Assembly (NCBI GenBank): GCA_910585755.1
Contig: CAJUFH010000030.1
Location: 1 to 33,974, forward strand
Origin: an uncultured Muribaculaceae bacterium
GTDB lineage: Bacteria > Bacteroidota > Bacteroidia > Bacteroidales > Muribaculaceae
DNA length: 33,974 nt
Reading direction: 5' to 3'
Part shown: positions 15,189-24,536 of the stretch, in pieces
Numbering within the stretch: position 1 is the stretch's first letter
Layout of the letters: each line of letters starts with the position of its first letter
Notes under the pieces: generated by a model
Database searches by the model: none
Told to the model about the DNA's origin: nothing
The model's input: only the letters and a program-made list of their open reading frames with translations
Translations under genes and position numbers: made by a program

Positions 15189-16655
15189 TTAGAACATGAA
15201 GGCGAAGAGGCTGGTTGTGTCGGAGGTTGTCAGGATGCTGTTGTAGAAGCAGCTTACGATGCCGAGGGCGATGATGCCGGCGACGCAGATCCAGAGGCCG
15301 AGGCGCTCGGTCCAATGGGAGCGGAATGTTGCGATCTGCGGCTCCTCGGGGGAGATGTACATTGCCTTTACGACTAGCAGGTAGTAGTAGAGCGAGATGA
15401 TGGTGTTGATCAGGGCGATGAGCACCAGGATGTAGAGCGCTACCGAACCGCTTCCCAGGGCGGAAGTGAAGATGAAGAACTTCGAGAAGAAACCCGCGAA
15501 GGGGGGGATGCCGGCGAGGGAGAACATCGCGAGCATCATCGAGCAGGCGAGCCAGGGATTGGTCTTGGAAAGGCCGTTGTAGTCGGTCATGAGCAGTTTG
15601 CCGGTCTTGTTCTCTATCGCGCCGATCACTCCGAAGGCGGCCAGGTTGGAGAAGATGTAGACCAGGATGTAGAACATTAGCGCCGCGAGCCCCATTTCGG
15701 TTCCGCCGACGATGCCGAGCATGATGTATCCGGCCTGGGAGATGGAGGAGAAGGCCAGGAACCGCTTCATGTTCTTCTGACGGATGGCGAAGAGGTTGCC
15801 GACGGTGATTGTCGCGATGATGAGGGCGTAGAGCATCCATTCCCAGATTGAGGAATAGAACTGGCCGAAGCACTGCACGAGCACCACCAGGAAGGCGAAG
15901 GCCGCGGAACCCTTGGAGATTACCGAGAGATAGGAGGTGACGGGTGTCGGAGCGCCCTGGTAAACGTCGGCGGTCCAGAGGTGGAAGGGAACGAGGGAGA
16001 GCTTGAAGCCGATTCCGGCGATTACGAATGCAATCGCGACGGCGAGCATTGTCGAGGTCCCGCCTACCAGGCCGACGGCGATTTCAGAGAAGTAGAGGCT
16101 TCCCGAAAGACCGTAGACGAAGGAGAGGCCCATCATGAAGACGGCGGAGGAGAAGACGGCGGTCAGCATGTACTTGATCGCTGCCTCGTGGCTCTCATAT
16201 TTGTTCTTCTCGAAGGCCACCATCGCCGCGAGGGGGAGGGAGGCGGATTCGAGGCCGATGATGAACAGGAGGAAGTGGCGGGCGGAAATCATGAGGTACA
16301 TTCCGAAGAGCGTCACGAGGAGGAGTTCGTAGAACTCTCCGCGGCGCACGGTCTGCGTCTCGCTGTTGGCCCAGCGGGCGCTCTGAATGAGCACCACGAG
16401 GACGCCGAGGTTAAGAATGTTCTTGATCATCGCGCAAACCGGGGAGGTAACGTACATTCCGGAGAACGCATCGACCTCGCGGCACTCGCCGCAGAAGAAG
16501 CCCGCGGCGGTGAAAACCGCGAACAGCACCGTCGTGAAAGCGGTGATGCCGCCCAAGGCCTTGCGGGGCATAAAGGTATCGTAGAGGAACACCAGCAGGA
16601 ACACGATCAGCAGACCTATTTCCTGCCCCATTGCCAAAAACTGAGAATAATCCAT
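15189..16655 (-). CDS. nuoN: Complex I membrane subunit NuoN
   Basis: An antiporter-like proton-pumping subunit of the NADH dehydrogenase-like complex I, in the inner membrane. The 488-residue product has about 14 hydrophobic helices. Conserved pumping residues are visible: the helix-5 glutamate Glu136 in GLESASLPL, and the helix-7 lysine in AGIGFKLSLVPFHLWTADVY, followed by APTPVTSYLSVISKGSA. The last gene of the block, 24 bases after nuoM, directly before the terminator. Length and motifs are typical for Bacteroidota NuoN. Confidence 0.95.
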   Translation of the reverse strand: MDYSQFLAMGQEIGLLIVFLLVFLYDTFMPRKALGGITAFTTVLFAVFTAAGFFCGECREVDAFSGMYVTSPVCAMIKNILNLGVLVVLIQSARWANSETQTVRRGEFYELLLVTLFGMYLMISARHFLLFIIGLESASLPLAAMVAFEKNKYESHEAAIKYMLTAVFSSAVFMMGLSFVYGLSGSLYFSEIAVGLVGGTSTMLAVAIAFVIAGIGFKLSLVPFHLWTADVYQGAPTPVTSYLSVISKGSAAFAFLVVLVQCFGQFYSSIWEWMLYALIIATITVGNLFAIRQKNMKRFLAFSSISQAGYIMLGIVGGTEMGLAALMFYILVYIFSNLAAFGVIGAIENKTGKLLMTDYNGLSKTNPWLACSMMLAMFSLAGIPPFAGFFSKFFIFTSALGSGSVALYILVLIALINTIISLYYYLLVVKAMYISPEEPQIATFRSHWTERLGLWICVAGIIALGIVSCFYNSILTTSDTTSLFAFMF

Positions 16656-16679
16656 ATCGGTTATTGAGTGCTTGGAAGA

Positions 16680-18191
16680 TTACATTCCGATTGCGCGGAA
16701 GATTTCGGGATTAAAAGTGAAGCGGATAAGCCCCTCGAAGAAGTTCGGGAAGCAGCCGATCGCGGCGACGCTCACCACGAGGGTGATAACCGAGAGGCGC
16801 TCCCACCATACGGCGTCGGTGAGCTGGAGATGGTGCTCGTCCTGCACTGGGCCGAAGAGGAGCTTGCCGACTACGCGGAGGATGTAGACGGCGGTGATTA
16901 CGATCGAGCAGCAGGCGACGATGGTGAACACGCGGTGGAACATGTCGGCGTGCTCGAAGGAGCCTACGAAGATTGTCATTTCGGCAACGAAGCCCGAGAG
17001 GCCCGGGAGGCCGAGGGAGGCCATACCGGCAATCACATAGGCCACGCCGAGGAAGGGCATAATCTTCATCAGGCCACCCATCAGGCGGATGTCGCGGGTG
17101 TGGGTGCGGCCGTAAATCATACCGATGAGGGCGAAGAAGAGGGCTGTCATGAGGCCGTGGGAGAGCATCTGCATGATGGCACCGGTAAGGGCGGTGGTGT
17201 TGATCATCAGGATGGCGAAGAGCACCATGCCGCAGTGGCTGACGGAGGAGTAGGCGTTGATGTATTTGAGGTCGGTCTGCACGCAAGCCGAGAAGGCACC
17301 GTAGACAACCGAGATGCCTGTCAGGATAAGGAAAATCCAGGCGAGGTCGTTGGCGGCCTCGGGCATAAGGTACATCGCGACGCGGAAGCATCCGTATCCG
17401 CCGAGTTTCATGAGGACGCCGGCGTGGAGCATGGAGACGGCGGTCGGGGCGCAGGCGTGACCGTCAGGGCTCCATGTGTGGAAGGGGAACATCGCGCCGA
17501 GGACGCCGAAACCTACGAAGCACATCGGGAAGAGGAAATACTGCCATCCGCGCTCAATCGATGCGTTGCGGGAGATTTCGAGGATGTTCCAGGTAAGCTG
17601 GCCACCTTCGGGAGCCGAATGGTAGTAGATGCCGATCAGGGAGAGCATCAGGAATGCGGAGCCGCCCATAAGCATCAGTGTCAGCTTCATCGCGGAGTAT
17701 TCCTTGCGTCCGGTTCCCCATACGCCGATGAGGAGGTACATCGGGATAAGGGCGACCTCGTAGAACATGAACATGGTGAAGAGGTCGATGGAGATGAAGA
17801 AGCCGAACACGCCGGTCGAGAGGAGCAGGAGCCACATGAAGAAGTGGCGCGCGTCGTCAATCTTCCAGGAGGCGAAGGAGCCGGCGAAGACGATAATCGA
17901 GGAAAGAATCAGCATCGCGATCGAAACGCCGTCGACACCGACCGCGAGGTTGATGTTCAGCGGGCCGAACCACTGCCAGGAGCCGGTGAAGAGCATCTCC
18001 TCGGTGTTTCCGGCCTGTCGGAGGGCGAGGTAGTCGACCAGTACCCATATGCTCAGGGCCATGAGCAGCGTGGAGCCGACCACCGCGATGGTGCGGATTC
18101 CCTTAACGCCGCGGCACAGCGCGAATCCCCCCAGCATCAGCAGGGGAATAATCACGAAATAAATCAGAATATTTGAAAACATCTCTGTCAC
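16680..18191 (-). CDS. nuoM: Complex I membrane subunit NuoM
   Basis: The second antiporter-like subunit, 503 residues, with about 14 membrane helices. Glu145 in MFYEVALIPMYLLIGVWG is the conserved helix-5 carboxylate of the proton channel. FPFHTWSPDGHACAPTAVSM is the broken-helix region with its His. Placed between nuoL (32 bases upstream) and nuoN (24 bases downstream), the normal order for complex I. Expected next to NuoN and NuoL in the distal membrane arm. Confidence 0.95.
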   Translation of the reverse strand: MTEMFSNILIYFVIIPLLMLGGFALCRGVKGIRTIAVVGSTLLMALSIWVLVDYLALRQAGNTEEMLFTGSWQWFGPLNINLAVGVDGVSIAMLILSSIIVFAGSFASWKIDDARHFFMWLLLLSTGVFGFFISIDLFTMFMFYEVALIPMYLLIGVWGTGRKEYSAMKLTLMLMGGSAFLMLSLIGIYYHSAPEGGQLTWNILEISRNASIERGWQYFLFPMCFVGFGVLGAMFPFHTWSPDGHACAPTAVSMLHAGVLMKLGGYGCFRVAMYLMPEAANDLAWIFLILTGISVVYGAFSACVQTDLKYINAYSSVSHCGMVLFAILMINTTALTGAIMQMLSHGLMTALFFALIGMIYGRTHTRDIRLMGGLMKIMPFLGVAYVIAGMASLGLPGLSGFVAEMTIFVGSFEHADMFHRVFTIVACCSIVITAVYILRVVGKLLFGPVQDEHHLQLTDAVWWERLSVITLVVSVAAIGCFPNFFEGLIRFTFNPEIFRAIGM

Positions 18192-18223
18192 TATACTTTA
18201 CTGTGTTAGCATTAAGGTTCCTC

Positions 18224-20257
18224 TTACATGAGGCAGATCGCGGTTACCGCGCCGAGCACCAGTGCGCCGACGAGATAGAACCATACGTAGAACTGCAGGT
18301 TGCCGGACTGGAGGCCGCGGATGGCGTAGGAGAGCTTGTTGGTGACGAACGCCAGGCCGTCCATCGTGCCGTCGATGATGTGGCGGTCAAACCAGGCGAT
18401 AGGCTTGGATATGCAGCCGAAGATAATCTTGTGGGTGATGAACATGTAAAGCTCGTCCCAGTAGAAGCGGTGGTGTGCCCAGCGCCAGAGGGCGGGCATC
18501 GCGGCCTTCATCTTGGCGGGGAGCGGGTTCTCCTTGCGGTACATCACGGTAGCGATGATAATCGCGATGATGGCCACGGCGAGGGAGATGGCGGCCACGC
18601 TCCAGTCAAGCGCCTTGAGGTTGGTGAAGAAGCTTACTTCCTCGAACATCTCGTGGCCGTTCCAGGTAACGAGGTTGCCCATCGGGACGAAACCGGCTAC
18701 GCAGGAGACAGCGGCAAGGATAACGAGCGGAAGGGTCATCGTCCAGGGCTGGTCGTGGGGGGCGTGGTGCCCTTCGGGAATCTTGTGTTCCTTCCACCAG
18801 AAGATGAGGTAGTAGAGGCGGAACATATAGAAGGCGGTAAGGCCTGCCACGAGCGACATCCAGATGTACCAGAAAATCGAGTGGCCCATGGTCGCGGTCA
18901 GGATTTCATCCTTGGAGAAGAATCCGGCGAAGGGGATGATGCCGGCAATCGCGAGACAGCCGATAAGGAAGGTGATGTGGGTCACGGGCATGTACTTGCG
19001 GAGGCCGTGCATCGCGGTGTAGTCGTTGGAGCCGATCGCGTGGATCAGTGCGCCGGCGCAGAGGAAGAGCAGGGCCTTGAACATCGCGTGGGTGAAGAGA
19101 TGGAACATGCCGGCCATGTAGCCGAGTCCGTGGTGGAACTCGGGACGGGCCACGCCGAGCGAAACCATCATGAAGGCAATCTGGGAGATTGTAGAGAAGG
19201 CGAGGACGCGCTTGATGTCAATCTGCGTGCAGGCGACAATCGCGGCGTAGAGGGCTGTCAGGGCGCCTACTACGACGATGATGTTGAGGGCGGCTTCCTC
19301 CATCAGGTAGAGGGGGAAGAGACGGGCCACGAGGTAGACACCGGCTACGACCATCGTGGCGGCGTGGATGAGGGCCGAAACGGGGGTCGGGCCTTCCATG
19401 GCGTCGGGGAGCCATATGTGGAGCGGCATCATGGCCGACTTACCCATGCCGCCCATGAAAATCAGAACGAGGGCCCAGGTCAGAACCGAGCATCCCATGA
19501 AGAGGGGGGCGGGGGAGTTGGTGAACAGCTCGCGGATTCCGGCGGCGGTGTCGAGGCTCACCTGGTAGGTGCCGTCAAGACCGGCGACCGGCATGGAGGT
19601 GAGGTCGGTGAAGTTGAACGTCCCTGTATAGTAGCTCAGAATCAGGATACCGATCAGGAAGCCGAGGTCTGCGAAGCGGGTCACGATGAACGCCTTCTTG
19701 GATGCGGAGACGGCCGAGGGCTTGGTGTAGTAGAAGCCGATCAGCAGGTAGGAGGAGGCGCCCACAAGCTCCCAGAAGATGTACATCTGGAAGATGTTGG
19801 TCGCGACTACCAGTCCGAGCATCGAGAAGCTGAAGAGCGACAGGAAGGCGTAGAAGCGCTGGAAACCGGTCTCCCAGACCCCGTGGTGGTCGCGCATGTA
19901 GCCGTTGCTGTACAGGTGGACCATGAAGGAGATTGTGGTGATTACCACCAGCAGGAGGGCCGAAATCGGGTCGAGGAGGAATCCGAGGCGGATAACGAGG
20001 CTGTCGGTGAAGGCGAGCCAGTCGTAGTTGAAGATTACCGCCTGCAGACGGGTGTGGCTGTCAGCGTCGATGAAGTCGGGGCTACCCGAGAAGAAATAGG
20101 TGAAAGCCGTGATGTAGGCCAGCGTCATTGTGACGCCCATCCCCAGAGTGCCGGCGATACCGGCCCAGCGGTGCTGCATCTTGTGGCCTGTGAGGCCGAG
20201 CAGCAGGAACATCGCCAGGGGGATTGCTAAAATCAGTATGGGTATTACGGGTTGCAT
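18224..20257 (-). CDS. nuoL: Complex I membrane subunit NuoL
   Basis: The largest antiporter-like subunit, 677 residues. The core shows FWELVGASSYLLIGFYY (Glu163) and GKSAMMPLHIWLPDAMEGPT (Lys273, His280 region) followed by PVSALIHAATMV, all standard pumping-channel motifs. After the core, a C-terminal extension contains the long amphipathic lateral helix and a final membrane helix that clamps NuoM and NuoN in other complex I structures. Eight bases separate it from nuoK, so translation is probably coupled. Length is slightly above the E. coli protein (613). Confidence 0.95.
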   Translation of the reverse strand: MQPVIPILILAIPLAMFLLLGLTGHKMQHRWAGIAGTLGMGVTMTLAYITAFTYFFSGSPDFIDADSHTRLQAVIFNYDWLAFTDSLVIRLGFLLDPISALLLVVITTISFMVHLYSNGYMRDHHGVWETGFQRFYAFLSLFSFSMLGLVVATNIFQMYIFWELVGASSYLLIGFYYTKPSAVSASKKAFIVTRFADLGFLIGILILSYYTGTFNFTDLTSMPVAGLDGTYQVSLDTAAGIRELFTNSPAPLFMGCSVLTWALVLIFMGGMGKSAMMPLHIWLPDAMEGPTPVSALIHAATMVVAGVYLVARLFPLYLMEEAALNIIVVVGALTALYAAIVACTQIDIKRVLAFSTISQIAFMMVSLGVARPEFHHGLGYMAGMFHLFTHAMFKALLFLCAGALIHAIGSNDYTAMHGLRKYMPVTHITFLIGCLAIAGIIPFAGFFSKDEILTATMGHSIFWYIWMSLVAGLTAFYMFRLYYLIFWWKEHKIPEGHHAPHDQPWTMTLPLVILAAVSCVAGFVPMGNLVTWNGHEMFEEVSFFTNLKALDWSVAAISLAVAIIAIIIATVMYRKENPLPAKMKAAMPALWRWAHHRFYWDELYMFITHKIIFGCISKPIAWFDRHIIDGTMDGLAFVTNKLSYAIRGLQSGNLQFYVWFYLVGALVLGAVTAICLM

Positions 20258-20265
20258 AGCGGCGG

Positions 20266-20577
20266 TTAGTGTTTCAGTTTGTTGGCGTCGCGCACATCAA
20301 TGTTTTCCGAAACCCGGAACATGTTGATGATGATGGCGATGGCGAGCGCGGTTTCGGCGGCTGCCAGGGCGATCGCGAAAAGCGTGAAGAACATTCCCTC
20401 GAGCTGGCCGGGGAAGAGGAAGCGGTTGAAAATCACGAAGTTCATGTCGACAGCGTTAAGCATCAGCTCCAGGGAGATGAGCATTGCGACCATGTTGCGG
20501 CGGGTAATGAACCCGTAGACTCCGCAGCAGAACATGAACAGGCTCGGAATGAGGTAATAGAGGATGGTGATGTCCAT
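20266..20577 (-). CDS. nuoK: Complex I membrane subunit NuoK
   Basis: A 103-residue subunit with three membrane helices. The two membrane glutamates needed for proton transfer are present: Glu37 in MLISLELMLNAV and Glu75 in LAAAETALAI. The length is that of the family (about 100). It starts 26 bases after nuoJ and ends 8 bases before nuoL. Confidence 0.95.
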   Translation of the reverse strand: MDITILYYLIPSLFMFCCGVYGFITRRNMVAMLISLELMLNAVDMNFVIFNRFLFPGQLEGMFFTLFAIALAAAETALAIAIIINMFRVSENIDVRDANKLKH

Positions 20578-20603
20578 GATTGTCTTTTTTCCGTCAGTGT
20601 CGA

Positions 20604-21119
20604 TTAATCGTTTTTGCGGGCTATCACCACTCCGCCTATTATGCAGGCGAGCAGCAGCACGCTGATTGCCTCAAAGGGGAGGAGGTACTGGCCGTGGCCC
20701 GTCCCCATGAGGGTCTGGCCGATAAGCTGCATGTCGGGGTTCTCGCCCTGGGGAAGGGCGCCCCAGAGGGAGCAGCGGCTGATAAGCGAATAGCCTGCCA
20801 CCAGGAAGGTGAGCAGCGCGCCGGTAAGTCCCAGGGCGCGTTTCTTAGATGCGAGTTTGGCGCTGTTGTCGCCGGGCCTGCTCGTCAGGAAGATGGCAAA
20901 GACGAACAGCACCACTATACCACCCGCGTAGACGGCGATCTGGACCGCGCCGAGGAACTCGTAGTCGAGCTTGAAGTAGAGGGCGGCGGTCGCGAAGAGG
21001 GCGAACAGCAGGTAGGTGGCGGCGCGCAGAATCTTGCGCGTTGTGACAGCAAGCACCGAGAAGACGATAATCGCTATGGCTATTACCGCGTAGACGATGA
21101 TACTTCCTACAGAATCCAT
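20604..21119 (-). CDS. nuoJ: Complex I membrane subunit NuoJ
   Basis: A 171-residue subunit with five hydrophobic helices. The third helix region GAVQIAVYAGGIVVLFVFAI matches the family hallmark (the flexible pi-bulge helix that couples the quinone site to the pumps). Its gene lies 75 bases after nuoI, with a strong internal hairpin in that gap, and 26 bases before nuoK. Confidence 0.94.
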   Translation of the reverse strand: MDSVGSIIVYAVIAIAIIVFSVLAVTTRKILRAATYLLFALFATAALYFKLDYEFLGAVQIAVYAGGIVVLFVFAIFLTSRPGDNSAKLASKKRALGLTGALLTFLVAGYSLISRCSLWGALPQGENPDMQLIGQTLMGTGHGQYLLPFEAISVLLLACIIGGVVIARKND

Positions 21120-21160
21120 ATGATTGGTTTGTTTTTGTTTTGCGGTTTGGAAATGTGACG

Positions 21161-21181
21161 GCCCGGGGCGTTGCCCGGGGC
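21161..21181 (-). other. Hairpin between nuoI and nuoJ
   Basis: Two copies of GCCCGGGGC around GTT form a 9-base stem with a single central mismatch. It begins 13 bases after the nuoI stop. No T-run follows on the minus strand, so it is more likely an mRNA-stabilising or processing structure than a full terminator. Confidence 0.55.
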
Positions 21182-21194
21182 TTCGTGGGATTCG

Positions 21195-21914
21195 TTAAGC
21201 CTCTCCGGCTTTTTTCGCGGCCTCGCGCTCAGCCTTGGCCTTCAGCGCGGCCTGGATTTTGGCGAGCTTCTCGGGGTCGCCGGCAGCGGCAGCGAGGGCT
21301 TTGGCGGCCTTGTCGTCGGCAGCGGCGGGAGCTGGAGCGGCGGGGGCTTCACCTGCGGCAGCAGCTTTTTTGGCGGCGGCAGCGGCCTTGGCGGCCTCTA
21401 TTTTGGCCTGGCGCTCGGCCTCCATCTTGGCAATCTGCTCGGGGGTGGGCTTGGGTTCCGGTTTCTCGGGGAGGTAGTTGAGCTGCTTGACGAGCTTCTG
21501 GCGGGTGAACACGGCCTGCTCGAAGTCGTTGCTGAACTCGATCGCGTTAGTGGGGCATGTTGTCACGCAGAGCTGGCAGAAGGTGCAGCTTCCCAGGTCG
21601 TAGATGTAGCGGTCGAGCTTCTTTTTCTTCTTTCCGTCCCAGGTGTCGACCATCTTGGTCTCCACGGTGATGGTGCCGTTGGGGCAGTTGCGCTCGCAGG
21701 TGCCGCATGCGATGCAGCGGTGGTTCCCCTCCTTGTCGTAGATGAACTGGAGGACGGCGCGGAAGCGCTGTGGAACGTGACGGGTCTCGCGGTCTTCGGG
21801 GTATCTTTCGGTAATCTTAGGGGTGACGAACTCCTTTCCGGTAACTTCGAGGCCTTTTACGAGGCTCGAAATTCCTTTCCCTAAGGATGAAAAGTATTCT
21901 TTGATGCTACCCAT
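21195..21914 (-). CDS. nuoI: Complex I iron-sulfur subunit NuoI with a long Ala/Lys-rich tail
   Basis: Carries two [4Fe-4S] clusters (N6a, N6b) that pass electrons towards NuoB. Both motifs are complete: Cys67, 70, 73, 77 (CIACGTCERNCP) and Cys110, 113, 116, 120 (CTFCQLCVTTCP). The ferredoxin part ends near residue 150. The remaining 89 residues are an Ala/Lys/Glu/Pro-rich low-complexity tail (KPEPKPTPEQ..., then Ala-Lys runs) that I do not expect in E. coli or Thermus NuoI. The tail may dock a missing electron-input partner or bridge to another protein. In this complex nuoE, nuoF and nuoG are absent, so NuoI should be the outermost electron entry. The first nuo gene after the atp cassette, 88 bases from atpG. 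Confidence 0.93.
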   Translation of the reverse strand: MGSIKEYFSSLGKGISSLVKGLEVTGKEFVTPKITERYPEDRETRHVPQRFRAVLQFIYDKEGNHRCIACGTCERNCPNGTITVETKMVDTWDGKKKKKLDRYIYDLGSCTFCQLCVTTCPTNAIEFSNDFEQAVFTRQKLVKQLNYLPEKPEPKPTPEQIAKMEAERQAKIEAAKAAAAAKKAAAAGEAPAAPAPAAADDKAAKALAAAAGDPEKLAKIQAALKAKAEREAAKKAGEA

Positions 21915-21961
21915 TTAATGTTGTTGTTTCAGTTACGTTCTTTTGTTTTTTTCTCAGTGAC

Positions 21962-21985
21962 CCGCCGGGGCGCTAACCCCGGCGG
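21962..21985 (-). other. Hairpin at the atpG-nuoI junction
   Basis: A perfect 9-base GC stem (21962-21970 with 21977-21985, loop CGCTAA) begins 17 bases after the atpG stop, at the right-hand border where the atp cassette meets nuoI. No T-run follows on either strand. It could lower, process or stabilise the mRNA at the junction, or be a remnant of a former atp terminator. Confidence 0.6.
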
Positions 21986-22002
21986 ACCTTGTAGGTTTCA
22001 AC

Positions 22003-22884
22003 CTATTTCACCTGGCCGCCCAGGATGTCGAGCAGCTCTGTGGTAATCGCGGCCTGGCGCAGCTTGTTGTATTCGAGCTGGAGCTGGTCGAGGAGTTTCT
22101 TGGCGTTGTCGTTGGCGCTCTGCATCGCCATTACGCGGGCTGCCTGCTCGCTGGCGCGGTTCTCGGTGAATATGTCCTGCATGACCGCCATGAGGTACAT
22201 GGGGAGGACGCGGCGGAATATCACCTCGGCCGACGGCTCGAAGATGTAGGGCCGGTCTGTAGCCTTTCCCTGGTCGGCGGCGAACACCTCCTGGGTGACC
22301 GGGAGGAGCTGCTGGGCCTCGACGCGCTGACGGCTGACGGAATGGAATCCCATATAGAGGGTGTCGACGCGGTCGGTCTCGCCGTTGAGGAACATGTCGC
22401 GGAGACGGTTGGTGAAGGCTGTTACCGCCTTGTCGGTGCTCTTAGAGTCGACCCCTTCGGCGTCGGCGGTCTTTACCCCTTCGAGATTGAGCTTCCCGAC
22501 AGCTTTCGCCATCTTGCTTCCGACGGGGATAACCGTTATTTCGAGACCCTCGCCGTAGAGCCCGCGGTAGAGGGTCAGGCGCTGGAGGAGCTGCTTGAAG
22601 ATGTTGACGTTGTAGGCTCCGCAGAGGCCGTCGTCCGAGCCCCATACAACCAGGGTGAGCTTCTCAACGGGGCGGCTCTCCATCAGAGGGGATGAGAAGG
22701 CCGCGTCGGAGGCGGCCAGGTTGGCGATGATGGTCTCGATCTGGCCGCGGAAGGGCTGGAGCTGGCGGAGGGCCTGCTCAGCCTTGTGCATCTTGGCCGA
22801 AGAAATCATCTTCATGGCGCCGGTAATCTTTTCCGAGGAGCGAACCGAGCCTATGCGTCCTTTAAGTTCTCTAAGGGTTGCCAT
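22003..22884 (-). CDS. atpG: ATP synthase gamma subunit
   Basis: The central rotor shaft of F1, 293 residues. The N-terminal coiled coil reads RIGSVRSSEKITGAMKMISS and the C-terminal one ends with NKLRQAAITTELLDILGG, both family hallmarks. The last gene of the atp cassette, 67 bases after atpA and 88 before nuoI. Length is normal (about 290). Confidence 0.96.
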   Translation of the reverse strand: MATLRELKGRIGSVRSSEKITGAMKMISSAKMHKAEQALRQLQPFRGQIETIIANLAASDAAFSSPLMESRPVEKLTLVVWGSDDGLCGAYNVNIFKQLLQRLTLYRGLYGEGLEITVIPVGSKMAKAVGKLNLEGVKTADAEGVDSKSTDKAVTAFTNRLRDMFLNGETDRVDTLYMGFHSVSRQRVEAQQLLPVTQEVFAADQGKATDRPYIFEPSAEVIFRRVLPMYLMAVMQDIFTENRASEQAARVMAMQSANDNAKKLLDQLQLEYNKLRQAAITTELLDILGGQVK

Positions 22885-22951
22885 TTAGCGCGTATTGTTG
22901 CTGGGGTTGTTGGGGTTTTCTTTGTGACGGGGTAGGGGAGAGAGTTGGTTG

Positions 22952-24526
22952 TCAGGCGAACCGGGCGGCTACCTCCGCGGCGGCGTCTTTCAGCTTCGCG
23001 GTGCAGTCGTCGGTGAGCTGGCCGGAGCGGATTACGGCGAGCACGTCCTCCTCGTGCTTGGCGTGGAGGAGCTGCAGAAGTCCGTCCTCGAAGTCGGCGA
23101 CCTTTTCGACGGGGACGTCGGACAGGAGGCCGTTAACGCCGCAGTAGATTACCGCTACCTCGTCTTCTACGGGCCAGGGCTTGTACTGGGGCTGGATGAG
23201 CAGGCGTTCGTTCTTGCGGCCTCGGTCGATTACGCGGGCGGTCACGGGATCGATGTCGCCACCGAACTTGGTGAACGACTCGAGCTCGCGGAACTGAGCC
23301 TGGTCGATTTTCAGGGTACCGGCGACTTTTTTCATCGACTTGATCTGGGCGTTGCCGCCTACGCGGGACACGGAGATGCCGACGTTGATGGCGGGACGGA
23401 TACCGCGGTTGAAGAGGGCGGTCTCAAGGTAAATCTGGCCGTCGGTGATGGAAATCACGTTGGTCGGGATGTAGGCGGAAACATCGCCGGCCTGGGTCTC
23501 GATGATGGGGAGGGCCGTCAGGGAGCCGCCACCTTTCACCATCGGGCGGAGCACTTCGGGAAGGTCGTTCATCTTCTCGGCCACCTGCTGGTTGTCAATG
23601 ATTTTAGCAGCGCGTTCCAGCAGGCGCGAGTGGAGGTAGAAGATATCGCCGGGGTATGCCTCGCGTCCGGAGGGGCGTTTGAGCACCAGCGAGATTTCGC
23701 GGTAGGCGACGGCCTGCTTCGAGAGGTCGTCGTAGACAATCAGGGCATCGCGGCCGGTGTCGCGGATGAACTCGCCGATGGCCACTCCGGCGAAGGGGGA
23801 GTAGTAGCGCATAGCGGCGGAATCGGCGGCGGTGGCGGCTACGACGCAGGTGTAGTCGAGGGCACCGTGCTTGCGCAGGGTTTCGACTGTGGCCGCTACG
23901 GAGGATGCTTTCTGGCCGATCGCGACGTAGATGCAGTAGACGGGCTTCCCTTCCTCGAAGTTCTTGCGCTGGTTGATGATGGTGTCGATCGCGATGGCGG
24001 TCTTGCCGATCTGGCGGTCGCCGATGATGAGCTCGCGCTGTCCGCGGCCGATGGGCACCATCGAGTCAACGGCCTTGATGCCGGTCTGCAGCGGCTGCTT
24101 CACGGGCTGGCGGTAGATTACGCCGGGGGCCTTGCGCTCAAGGGGGAGGCGGATCAGCTTGCCCTCGATCGGGCCTCGGCCGTCGATTGGCTCTCCGAGG
24201 ATGTTGATTACGCGGCCGAAGACGCCGTCGCCCACGGGAATGGAGGCAATTTCGCCGGTGCGGCGCACCGACATATTCTCGGTCACCTTGTTAACCTCGT
24301 TGAGGAGGATGACGCCGACGTTGCTTTCCTCGAGGTTGAGGGCCACGCCTTTGACGCCGTTCTCAAACTCCACCAGCTCGTTGGCGCACACGTTGTCGAG
24401 CCCGTAGACGTGGGCAACGCCGTCGCCCACTTCGAGCACGGTGCCGACCTCCTCGAACGATACTGACTTGTTGACGGTCTCGAGCTGCTGTTTTAATATC
24501 TGGGAAATCTCGCTTGGATTGTTCAT
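22952..24526 (-). CDS. atpA: ATP synthase alpha subunit
   Basis: The non-catalytic nucleotide-binding subunit of F1, 524 residues. Walker A is GDRQIGKT (169-176). GISVSRVGGNAQ contains the arginine finger that completes the catalytic site on beta. The N-terminal crown domain and the C-terminal helical domain are of normal size. Eleven bases or fewer separate it from atpH, so translational coupling is likely. Confidence 0.97.
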   Translation of the reverse strand: MNNPSEISQILKQQLETVNKSVSFEEVGTVLEVGDGVAHVYGLDNVCANELVEFENGVKGVALNLEESNVGVILLNEVNKVTENMSVRRTGEIASIPVGDGVFGRVINILGEPIDGRGPIEGKLIRLPLERKAPGVIYRQPVKQPLQTGIKAVDSMVPIGRGQRELIIGDRQIGKTAIAIDTIINQRKNFEEGKPVYCIYVAIGQKASSVAATVETLRKHGALDYTCVVAATAADSAAMRYYSPFAGVAIGEFIRDTGRDALIVYDDLSKQAVAYREISLVLKRPSGREAYPGDIFYLHSRLLERAAKIIDNQQVAEKMNDLPEVLRPMVKGGGSLTALPIIETQAGDVSAYIPTNVISITDGQIYLETALFNRGIRPAINVGISVSRVGGNAQIKSMKKVAGTLKIDQAQFRELESFTKFGGDIDPVTARVIDRGRKNERLLIQPQYKPWPVEDEVAVIYCGVNGLLSDVPVEKVADFEDGLLQLLHAKHEEDVLAVIRSGQLTDDCTAKLKDAAAEVAARFA

Positions 24527-24536
24527 GGTGTGTGAG

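Noticed and set aside
16668..18176. Long open frame on the plus strand (about 500 codons) opposite nuoM, and similar ones opposite nuoL, atpA, atpD and nuoCD
   Set aside because: They are mirror images of real GC-rich genes with strong third-position bias. Their products are extremely rich in His, Glu, Asp and Gly and match no fold, while the minus strand carries complete, motif-bearing proteins.
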